Positions 23,170 through 35,200 of a stretch of 64,000 nucleotides of DNA are shown here, in pieces; the stretch's first letter is position 1, and each line of letters begins with the position of its first letter. The notes below the pieces were generated by a model that did not search any database, was not told the DNA's origin, and saw only the letters and a program-made list of their open reading frames with translations. This stretch comes from Dysidea avara. Lineage: Eukaryota; Porifera; Demospongiae; Dictyoceratida; Dysideidae. The stretch covers positions 29,724,559 through 29,788,558 of the forward strand of contig NC_089281.1 of assembly GCF_963678975.1 (NCBI RefSeq). Direction: 5' to 3'. The translations under genes were made by a program, and so were the position numbers.

Positions 23170-24980
23170 ATGGCGACCAGTAAGCCGCTGTGTAAAGGCT
23201 CTTTGCATTACCTTTTGATCGTTTATTATGTTCTACGTGTGTAAGGTAGTGTTGTTTTACTGTTCGGTATAGTGTTGAATGCAACAAGGTGGTCATTAAG
23301 AAGTTACATTGTATGGTGGTCTATTTTTAGAGAAGCAGATTTTAATGGGCGTATTACCAGTGTAGGCTAGGGAACTGTAGTGTTTCGTATGTGTGTATGT
23401 TACGTTCTGTTATTAAATGGCTGTTGGTGCTGCAGGCGGTGGCCAAATACCATGGGTGTTCTCACAGGTGAAGGGCACCATTGAAGAAGAGGTAGCAGAA
23501 GGTAAGAAGATTACCTACAAATTCTTGTGTTAATTTGCATCAGCAGAATCGTGTACTAATTTGCCATCTATGTACATTGATTGCATTCTTAGAATTAAAT
23601 TTGCACTTCAAGCAAATTCATTGCTGACTTAAAAGCTGATTTTTAAATTGGTTCCATTCATATCTTTCATGGTAGCTGACATAATTTCAACTGTGGAATT
23701 CAACCACGATGGAGAATATCTTGCTACTGGTGATAAAGGTGGACGAGTGGTCATTTTTCAAAGGGGTGGTCTTCCTGTGGTATGTATTAGTGAACTGGTC
23801 CATAAAACATTTTGTTTTATGTGTGTTTTGTCCCATAGAAACCATCTGTGGGTGTCCCACCTGTGTTCCGTTGTGATTATAACGTCTACAGCACTTTTCA
23901 GTCACACGAGCCGGAATTTGATTACCTTAAGAGCTTGGAGATTGAAGAAAAAATAAATAAAATAAGATGGATTAAGAAAACTGGGATGTCCTTGTTCTTG
24001 TTAACAACCAATGGTGAGTTATTGTAGAAATTGTCACTTTAAAGTTTAATATCCTTCAGTGAAAAAAAAATTAGAAGTTTTATCACAGTGTAAGATTCCC
24101 TCCAAAATGTGTTTTAAATGGTTTGTCAGCAGTCACCTGAGCAACTAAAATATTTGACCACTAAATAGTGTGATGTTATGTAACGGATTAATATAGAGGA
24201 TACTCAGGGAAACAGTGTCAATTATGTACAGACTTGTGTAAACTTGGAGTTCTTGTGGGGAAAGATACTAATCTTATTAGGTGGTATAGGGTGCAATTTG
24301 CTCTTTTATTGCTCAATGGAATTCGTGTAGTCCTCATGAATAATATTAGAGGTGCAGTCATTCCCACTGAAGTGAAACTCAAGAATGTGTGTATATATGT
24401 GGTGTGTGAGTGTTGTGTGTTATGTAGAGTACATGTATCCTGTGTAGTTTAGCGTGTAGCATGGTTACAGCACTAGGTTGCAGGTCCGTCATTATGCATC
24501 GTGCCCAGTGCTGTTGTTGTTTCCTTGAGCAAAAGAAACTTTATTTATATTGCTCCAGTCCACCCAGCCATATTAATTTATTCCAACACATACCAAGTGG
24601 GGCCCACACCTTCACATGTGAGAGTTGTGTACACTCACTACACTGCAACTGAAGGCTTTACACAGCATTTGAAGGCTTTGTGTGTGTGCATTGTGTGAGC
24701 CTTGGTTACTAGTCCTACCCCAGGAGGATTTGCCTGTGCTGACTCATAGCACCTGAGTAGTGTACAGGTGTCCCAGTGCTGGTTCACTGGCTAGGCGTGA
24801 CTGTGCCATCACAGTAGCGAAAGGCTCTCTGTGTGTGTGCATGCATCCTTGACACAAGCACGCACGTACTTAGCCCAAAATCAAGATTTTTTTCATTGTA
24901 TATCAAGAAAACATTCACCCCTCATTACTTTGACAGTATGTTTGATTAAAGGCTTCCCATAACCAGCCACCATGTCTGTG

Positions 24981-25016
<36 letters not shown>

Positions 25017-28000
25017 GTATTTGTTAGCATTGCTTTCCAAATGGATGCATGCAGTGTGTGTAGCCCCTTATATGCACAAAACTTATATACTAGAGTGTAA
25101 TGCTAAAACTGATTATGTGAAAATAGCTGCTATTCCATAGTAATTGTCATGTTGGCCATGCTGTGTATAATATTGTTGGAGTCTTTGTTTTCTGGATGTG
25201 CAAATCTGATGCCAACTGGGCTCAGTATCTGGGGCAGACTAGTGATGTAGGCCTTTCTGTATTATTGTTAAACAAATGCTGGAACCCATGAGCTTTACAC
25301 AAATAATGCTTACTAGAAATGGAAGTCGTATATTACAAGCCTTCATTGTTATGTCACAGCCCCTTGGAGTCCATCCTTACTACAACAGTACATTCAGCTA
25401 GCCATATTGTAAACAGACAGTTTATTTGATACCACAACATCTCAATTCCTAGCATTTTACTGTTGTCCACGACTGTAAATTTGTTACTTTTGGTATGTTG
25501 GTATTGTTGGCCTCATATGCTGATATCATGGTTGGCCTCACATGCCGGTATCATGGTTGGCCTCATATGCCGGTATCATGGTTGGCCTCATATGCCGGTA
25601 TCATGGTTGGCCTCATATGCTGGTATCGTGGTTGGCCTCATATGCTGGTATCGTGGTTGGCCTCATATGCTGGTATCTTGGTTGGCCTCATATGCTGGTA
25701 TCATGGTTGGCCTCATATGCTGGTATCATGGTTGGCCTCATATGCTGGTATCATGGTTGGCCTCATATGCTGGTATCATGGTTGGCCTCATATGCTGGTA
25801 TCATGGTTGGCCTCATATGCTGGTATCATGGTTGGCCTCATATGCTGGTATCATGGTTGGCCTCATATGCTGGTATCATGGTTGGCCTCATATGCTGGTA
25901 TCATGGTTGGCCTCATATGCTGGTATCATGGTTGGCCTCATATGCTGGTATCATGGTTGGCCTCATATGCTGGTATCATGGTTGGCCTCATATGCTGGTA
26001 TCATAGTTGGCCGTATAGTAGAGTGGCTTTGTTAATACTTCGTTGTGACTAAATATGGGTATATAATCCAGAGCTCTAATTGTAGTCTAATTATGGGTCC
26101 CACACTCGAATCCATTCTAATCCTGGTAGGTGTTATTGTACCTATACTATATGTGTAGTTTTATTGGCAAGATTTACTGTGTATTTGGGGATTTTGCTAG
26201 TGAACTATTCTAGCCTGATCTCTACATGGTGAATACTGTGTATGTACAAATTTTCATATAATTTTTGCAGATTTCACAGTTGCTTGGCTGTCCACAAAAC
26301 TTTCATCTTGAAAAGTATCAAGATCACTTTTCCCTATATGCTATGTAATAGGTGTAAGTAAAAAATGACGGATCCACAAAATAGAATTGAATATTTTTTT
26401 TGTTAATCATGTTCCAAAATTTGTACATATATAGTATAGTGGTAAACTGCACTTTAACATTAGTGACAGTTTTATTTTGATGGATACACCAAATTTCACC
26501 ATATCTGACATGAAAATTTTCAAGCCACATATATACATGACATGTTATATCTTGAGGACAGTTGTCGTCTCATGGGAAGCTCGTAATGTTATTTTAGTTG
26601 TGTTATGTCATACTAAATAGAAAATACATTGTTCTTTATAAAGGATATTGTGTTTTCTAGTTTGTTGAAATGAAAACTATGTGATAATTACATACCACGA
26701 ATATATCTCTAAAATAGTATGCCTTATAATGATGGTCTTTATTTGGAATATATTGTTAGGGTGTGTTGGTACAGGGTTTTACTAATTTGTAACCTTTGCT
26801 GTTGATTTCCTCCAAACTTGTGAGCCTGCTTACTAAGATCACCTGTCTAAACTAGCTTAACTTTATTTGTGTATGCCATATTTTTCAGGTTGCTTGCAAA
26901 ACGTAAAAACAAAATGTAATCACGTGTACATTTCACATGAGCATTTAAACTAAATTTCTGATGATATTTTAGCCTACATATATTGATTATCTTACAGTAC
27001 ATCAGGTTTTGCTTTGTAAGTATAAATTTTAGTTTAATGAGCAAACCTCTTCAAATTGCAAATTTTGCAGACTTGAACCTCGTTCATATATCAAGATTTG
27101 GCCACAACAATTAAATTTTGTTAAAACCTGTTTACATCAGAAATGGTGTTTTCTAAACAGATAAGACGATAAAGCTATGGAAGATCATGGAGAGGTATCC
27201 AATGTACAGTGGGTTTAACCTACGTGATGATGAAGGCCGTCCATTGGATAACACTGAAGTAGTTAGATTAAAGGTTCCCAAAGTGAACACGGACAAGCTT
27301 ACGACTGAGGCCACACCAAGAAGGCTCTATGCCAATGCCCACACATACCACATTAACTCAATTTCAGTCAACAGTGATGACTGTACATTTCTGTCTGCCG
27401 ATGATCTAAGAATTAATCTCTGGCATCTGGAGACGACGGATCAAAGTTTTAGTATCCTCTGTTACCATATTGTGTACTTTATTGTTGTGCATGTGTGTGT
27501 GTCAGATCTGTATAGCATTAAATAAACAGTTCAGTAGTTCTACCTTAGTAGCACATCTGCCATAAATGCTGTCACTCAACAATTTCACATAGCTGTTTGT
27601 CACTTGGTAGAAACTGGTGTTGTCATTTCAAATGTCATGGTTATTGGAGTCCACATTTGTGTGACCTTTGCAAGGAACATCTTGACTGATTTGTAGCATA
27701 ATGGGGGCATGCAGTGTAATTAGCTATAAGCTCCTGATGATGGTAACACAATGGTTTGTATTTCTGCTGATCATGTAAGCTTTGTCAGAGTATAATTCCA
27801 TGCTTGACTTTAAACATGCTAGAGGGCGTAGTTCTTGTTAGATAGCTAATTGATGTACGTGTGAAATGAACTTCAATGTTCTATTGGCTATTCCCTTCAA
27901 TTTCACTTTTCCATTGTTGACAATACAGCCACAGCTGATGAAACATCATTGTTTCTTCCAATGGTGAAAAGTCTTTATAGCATTTCTAATTCAGCTAATA

Positions 28001-29135
28001 TGAAGGATACATGTGAGTGCACTGAGTATTGCATAAGTGGCCAAGGCTTTGCTATGTGTGTGTGTGCGTGTGCGTGTGCGTGTGTTAGCAAAAGGCAAAA
28101 TGATTTGCTAAGAGATTTCCCACTGTTTCCATGTCATATCTCCCTATGCAACTTCAATGACTTGTAAGGTCAATGTGTCGTGACCACTGTCTCACAACAA
28201 GCTTTGTTTCCTTAACATCATTCTCCAGACATTGTTGACATCAAGCCTGCCAATATGGAAGAACTTACGGAGGTGATTACAGCGGCAGAATTCCATCCAA
28301 TCAACTGCAATGAGTTTGTGTACAGCAGCAGCAAAGGTTCCATCCGTTTGTGCGACATGCGAGCTAAAGCTTTGTGTGATGAGCACGCAAAGAGTGAGTT
28401 GAGTGTTTTGTCTTTTAATGTATGATGGGAAACTTTGGGAGACACCTCAAGTTGAAGAAAGTTTATTTTTATTTTTACATGATTGGTCAAAAAATGTGAT
28501 AATTGAATATTATGGTAAAGGCTTGGAAGGTATTTAGATGTTGGGTGTATTGTTGAACTGTCAAATTCTCCAGCTAAATTTTCCCACCATACAGTGACAC
28601 TGCTGATATGTAGCTTTAGTGGTAGCACATTTGGTGTATCTCAAGTTATTCTTTGTAAACACATCTAAATTTTAGCAGGTTTAGTGACTTGTTGAATTTT
28701 GGTAAGTTCATAGAATGACACTGGTGTGTGTGCGTGAAGCTGCATAGTCATGTGGTTAGAACGTCGGGCTGGTAATTAAAAGGTTCCAGGTTCGATGCCT
28801 GGTGATGCCAATTTGGTGTTGCTGTTTCCTTGAGCAAGACACTTTACTCACATTGCTCCAGTCTACCCAGCTGTATAATGGGGACCTGGTGTCAACTGGG
28901 GAAGTGAATGTCAATTATCTGTGTCTTGCCCAACTGTCTTGCTTGTTGGGGTAGTTGTGAACTTCAGGTTCTATGACATCTCTTTGTGAGGCGGCGAGGC
29001 CTGGACATCCTGTGGGTTAATAGGAGGATTTGTCTGCACAAGATTCAAGTGCCTGTGTGTTGCAAAGGCATCCCAGTGTTGGTTCGCTGGCTGCAACTGT
29101 GTTTTGCACGGCTGTTGTTGGCTTTGCTTTGTGCG

Positions 29136-29223
<88 letters not shown>

Positions 29224-32200
29224 TGTGTGTAGTGTGTGTGCACTGTGCAATAATATATCTTAATTACAACTGGAGGGATGTGTGTTTGAGGAGGTGTTGT
29301 GAAATGTGGTTTGAATGGAACTTGCTAGACTTCATAAAGTTAACTCACTCTGCCATTGTTGCTGTTGTTAAGCGTGTTACCACATCTCATCTAGTACTGC
29401 TGTCCAGAGTTCATAAAGTTATGATGCAATAGACTGTATTCCAAATGATGTCGCAAAATAAAATGGCCGCAGCTATTTGGAGTATTTTAACAATTTTGAG
29501 TGAGAGTTCCAATGGGCTTTAAAAGATTCAAATCACTATTCAATCCTGGAAGATGATGTTGACCTAGGTACAGTTATAAGGGTATAAAATCTATTCTCTT
29601 AGAATTTTTCAGCTGGTTTTCAAAGTTTAGAAGAAATACTATTGTTTCTTTGCTGTAATAACCAAACCTGGTAGTTTCGCCTCGATATCTTGTTTGTTAA
29701 CCTTAACTTTTGAAATCTTGATCGCCATTGGTCATAATACTCGAAAATATAAGAGTCCCCCAAATAGAAAATCCGTGTGGAATACGGTCTATAGACCGTA
29801 TTCCAAATGACGTCACACGAATTTTCTATTTGGGGGATTCTTATATTTTCGAGTATTATCACCAATAGCGATCGAGATTTTGAAGATTGATATAGAGGCT
29901 AACAAACAAGATATCGAGGTGAAATTATCAGGTTTGGTTATTACAGCAAAGAAACAATAGTATTTCTTCTAGACTTTGAAAACCAGCTGAAAATTTCTAA
30001 CCCGGTGTTAGAAAATAGATTTTATACCCTTATAACTGTACCTGTTAGTTTTAGGTCAATATCTTCTTCCAGGATTGAATAGTGATTTGAATCTTATTAA
30101 GCCCCATTGGAACTCTCACTCGAAAATGTTAGAATACCCCAAATAGCCACAGCCATTTTATTTCACGACGATGAAGCATTTCAGTAAAACGCTGGGTTCT
30201 CTAGGATATCACTTTAACACTTTGAGGGTTGATGTAACTCCAATGGGTTGCTTATTGAAGCCACCCTACAACAATCTTTGTAGCTTAGTACACAGAATAG
30301 GCTGAGTAGAGCCTGACCAACATATTGCATCATAACTTCATGATTAGGATACTCTCACCCTATAATATAATGGACTCAACACAAAACTCAATTTGACCTT
30401 TATTACAGCCCATATTTGGTGGTGTGTGGTTATGTTTTGTTGTATAATAGAATATGGGTGTGGCACATCTTGAAGACTGGGCAGGCTGACTATAATACGC
30501 ATCTCAAACAGTGTGATTAGGCTTAACCTGGCTTTACAAGTTGATGATTATTCAATTCTCCTTAATCCCATCACAAGTCAACAGTACTTAAGACTCTTGG
30601 CTATCACATGGACCTGATATTGACTATAAAAGTGCTAGAGGGTGTGATGGTTCTTAGTGTATACTAGGCCTGTAGATCATGTTGTTGCTTGTATAATAGC
30701 CCAAGAGTTGGTGTTGTTACAATTAAGTGGTTGCTATGCATTTTCCTTTCACCGCTGAATTTTCCGGCGGACCATACAGTCTGCTACAAATTACGCTATA
30801 CAAGCTTAACTGTACACTATACTACTTAGTTGCCATACCTCTTAGTTACCATACCTCTTAGTTACCTCTTAGTTACCATACCTCTTAGTTACCTCTTAGT
30901 TACCATACCTCTTAGTTACCATACCTCTAAGTAATCGCTATAGACTAAGGACCTCGGCTAGGTTGTTTTTATTTACGTAAAAAAGCCGCTAAGCATAAGT
31001 AGTCAGTTACAAAGAAGGTTACTACAGGTAAGTATTACAGTCCATACAACTATTCTAAATAGTCTCCTTCCTGAGTGATTTTTTCTTCGGCTGGTTTCTT
31101 CGAGATTTATCCCAAATCTTGTATCACGCATGCATATACGCACACAAGCGAATCACGCCACATTTCTGAAAAACAGCTGACGGTGATCCTTGGCTGTCTT
31201 AGCCTATCAATAACAATCCAGTGGACAATGTGACTATCAACTCGAGGATGCATGATAGTCGTCTTTTCTAACAAGAAAAACTTTGCAGTATTATGTAACA
31301 AGCCCGCAATAGTACATGAAGGATCCGGTTATCCCAGAAACGGGACCTCTGTGGGAGTGCGTGTTTCAGGTAAGCGCATCGTACTATGAAATGCATGATA
31401 GAAGTGGAAGCGCATTAGAATTGTAGTTGAAGTGCCTTTTATAGTGTCAAACTGGATAAATCCGGTTGAAGCGGTGAAAGGGGTTAAAGTACACCACCTC
31501 CAAACAAATTTTACTTGATCAATTTCTTTGTACTGTGGTTTGGGTCTGTTGCCATCTGGGTTATGGTGTCTAGGAACACGCACACATCACACACACACCC
31601 ACACTACACACTACACACACTACACACAAAGGGTATTATTCAAGATAGACTACTCCTACTTGATATTACAGCCACTACAAAGTCCAGGATGATCTTACTG
31701 TGTCACTATTACAATGAATTACATTAGACCTCATCAACAATGTATACTATATCATAAGCCTCTACAAATTTATTGATAAATCACTTCATAGCAACTTTTG
31801 ATGCTATTACCCACATCATGCACTAAGATCTCAGTCTGCATATTAAGCATTGTAGTACTAGTTGCTATGGAACTAACTCATACAGTCAGCTAAGCCCATT
31901 TTATGCATAGTGTAGCATGCGTCTGCACACTCACATATGTGCGTGCATGTGAGTGGGTGGTTTCTCTTATTAGACAACTAGTTGTCAGCAGAATGTACAG
32001 TACATTATCCTTATGTAATTTACCATGTATGGTGATATGGCATGAAATGTGCTTCATTGATAATCGTAGTTCTTATGAGGGAAGGTGTGAAATTGGTAGT
32101 GTCTTTACTAACAGCTGTTTAGTGACATCACAAAATTATCATGTACGCAATGAATAGTACTAAAAACTTGTATACTACAAATACCTCACATACTTACTGT

Positions 32201-35200
32201 TTGATTACTCATTAAGATCACATGATCCTTTTGTTGTTAGCCCACAATCTGTCATCAAAGAAACAAAATAATGGTCTATGGAGCTTGATGTGTTTTTGTA
32301 TTAGTTATAGCATTGCTGTGGTAGTCTTGTGTAGCCAGATCACTCAGTGGAGGGGCTTGCTGATTAGAGATTATAAGTGTCCGCGCTGGTATACTTCTAA
32401 TGGACCAGTTGTGACAGCACCTCTATCAGTATCTTAGGTGTGTAGGTAATGTGTTTATAAAAGTGTGAATAATTTTGTGGAACGAAGAAACCAGCATGCA
32501 ATGGTGAATCCTTATGTGTGCTCCTGTCACCACTGGCATATTGGAAGTGTATCAGATCATTAGTCGTCTGGCTATGCGAGACTATTCCTGTGAGTGCTAT
32601 ATAAAAACATGCCAAAGAGTAGGTGAGGGACAAATATAGCATGAGACAAATCTGAGTGATAGCTATATTTTGTCTCAACACCACTGTGAGTGCTGCATTT
32701 TTTGTGCAGCACGAGCAAGGGAAACTTCAACGTCAATTACTATGTGAGTAAAAACATGTGTGAAACTAACTTACCAAGTAGCCCTTAAATCACCCATCTT
32801 GTTCCGGATAACCATCAGATCTCCCTCCAATGATCCCTTTCTCCTGGAGTATGGAGTGTTTTTCTCTAGCTGGGTATGGCTGATAAGTAGCTAGTGTTTG
32901 AGTACTCTATGCAAATGTAAATAGTTCATGTCAATTGCAGCATTGATGTGTACTCCATACCAAATGATGTATGATGATAAAATGTAACTTAGTAAATTAC
33001 TTGACGATACCTTCAACCGCTAATTGCCTCTCAAATTATGTACCTTAGAATAACAGGAAATTGGAACTTACTAATTCATGTGTTAATTAGTTACTAACTC
33101 AAACATTTGTTCTCTCTTTTGACAGTTTTTGATGAGCCTGAGGATCCTAGCAATCGTTCATTCTTCTCCGAGATCATAGCCTCTATCTCAGACGTCAAGT
33201 TCAGCCACAGTGGTCGCTACATGTTATCACGTGACTACCTCACAGTGAAGGTTTGGGACATTAACATGGAGTCCAAACCTGTTGAGACGTATCCAGTACA
33301 TGAGCACTTAAGAAGTCGATTGTGTTCACTCTATGAGAACGACAGCATCTTTGATAAGTTTGAGTGTGGCTGGAATGGAACAGATTCGTATCCTTTGAAA
33401 TTGTATTTTGTCACAGTCAATCTTTTTGTGGTACGTTACACATGCTACAGTGAAATCTCATTTAGTGGCCACCTCATTAATAGGTCACCTTGTGATGGTG
33501 GCCATTTCCAGCAAGTCCAAAGGATTACAAAGGTCACCTCATTAATAAGGCCAGTGGCCAGGACCAAACCGGTAAAATAAACATAATATTCCCTCTATAA
33601 TGAGACCAAGTGAGCAGACAGTCAAAATTGCAAAATTTGCCATTTCTAAGTGCCTAATTTAGCTGCCAAAAGCTACTATAATTCTGGCAGTAACTCTTAC
33701 CAGCCATCGTACCTCAAGAAATGATTACTGCTATAAATTCTACTATGTAATAGTTGTAACACAGGCATTTGGGCTTTGCCTGATATGCATGTCCTCGGGC
33801 AGTTGGGCATACATATCAGGCAAAGCCCGAATGCCCCGTGTTACGGCTAATATGTAACACATGCTAGGCTGATAGCCTGTACAGGGCGATCAATCACCCA
33901 AGCCAATACGAGTGCAGCCACTGGATGTATTATATATGCATACCTAAAATTTTTGATTATGGGTCAGCAGCTAGTACGTTCTGGTTACGTTTGGTTATGA
34001 TAAACGGACATATCCTAGAGATATCACAGAGAATTTCAATTACGCGAGTTTAATGTTTTAATCAGTACTATTGAATTGTTTATGGAAAAACTACGCAGTT
34101 CACTAGAGGCCTAGACAGGTAAGCTTGCTTGTAGAGTGGTTACTCTGTGCAGAGTGGTAGCTTCGTGATGGGGGGCGTGTTCGTATTCGAAAACGTGCGG
34201 AAGCGATTGATGAATAAGCTATAGCACTAGTTCTCACCTTAGCCCAACGTTTTTCAACTCGTAGGAGGGCGAAGATAACAAAATGCTCTCTGTATGAGTG
34301 GTTTTCATGGCAAAATCCAAGTCGTGCATCCTAATCATGTGAGTATTAATCAATCCCCACAATCGATTTCGGCATCCACATCTATATAATCACTGCCAAG
34401 TTGTAGCCCAGTCTACATTTCGTATGTAGCCCGGCTAGCTGGGCTACATACGAAATGTAGCTTGGGTGGTTCCTTTGATCTGAGGTGTGAAAGTGTTACA
34501 TATAGTGTTATTGTGTCAGTTGTAAATTCCTGTTAGCCAGGTGTTGAATAAGGCCAATTTTATGGCCACATTAATGAGGTTTTCAGTAATAGGGCCACTT
34601 ATCATGGGTCCCAAAAATGTCTGTATTAATGAGGTTTCACCTAAATATTCATTGAGAATAATTGGAAAGTTTACATACAAAGTTGAGTGGTGGTAAATAT
34701 AATAAATTCCGTGCCACAATGAATACAAAGTGAAATGAATTATATAAAAGTGACAAAAGGCAACTAAATGTTCCCTATTACTGAGGCTGATCACATGTTG
34801 TCATTGCACATCTAACATTCTCAGCTCCTAACATCATAACTAGTTGTATGGTGCTAGCTATTATATAGTCATTCCAACTCACTTCAAATTTCTCTAGTGA
34901 ATATAGTAATATCAACATCCAAGGATTTTTTCTCCTTTCCCCACCTTTTCAAACACACTTTCTGTAACAACTTTAAACAGGCTGTAGGACCAGGTGTCCT
35001 ACAAACCTTCAGCACTTGTGCTATAAAGCCTTAATAAATAAATAAAAATCCACTCTTTGTTGTAGGGTTGTTTGATGTATGACCGACTCCTGTGGTGTTC
35101 TAGATACCTTAAGCAGTTTCCTTAACTATGTGATAGTGATGTCATCACAGGTTCATACAATAACTTCTTCAGAATTTTTGACCGTGACAACAAGCACCAA

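Larger units (their letters stand above)
33446..34648. mobile_element. Probable Tc1/pogo-like remnant with internal hairpins
   Basis: The left part has CAGTGAAATCTCATTTAGTG and CACCTCATTAATA. The right part has repeated TATTAATGAGGTTTCAC and ACATTAATGAGG, giving loose inverted ends of the CAGTG...CCTCATTAATA type common in pogo/Tc1-like MITEs. Between them are two separate strong hairpins. Boundaries are approximate. Confidence 0.45.
33388..35136 (+). other. Second U12-type intron in the PP2A B55 gene
   Basis: The 5' splice site is GTATCCTTT (33388-33396), a perfect U12 consensus. The branch site TTCCTTAAC (35118-35126) is also perfect and lies 10 nt before the exon that restores [13 protein letters not shown] false downstream acceptor (GTCATCACAG, ending 35150) would disrupt this conserved sequence. 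Confidence 0.92.

Noticed and set aside
25463-26052. Three overlapping 154-190 codon frames
   Set aside because: They arise from the 25-bp minisatellite, which has no stops in any forward frame; the peptides are the same repeat in different phase.
28218-28628. 136-codon minus-strand frame
   Set aside because: Antisense shadow of the conserved PP2A exon 28229-28393.
28745-28799. Possible tRNA gene from A- and B-box-like motifs
   Set aside because: The cloverleaf cannot be completed and the segment continues into a repeated SINE body with a second genomic copy, so it is a SINE head.
29780-29803. Palindrome centre as a CRISPR or bacterial repeat unit
   Set aside because: A single large inverted repeat in an animal intron, with no spacer-repeat periodicity anywhere in the window.
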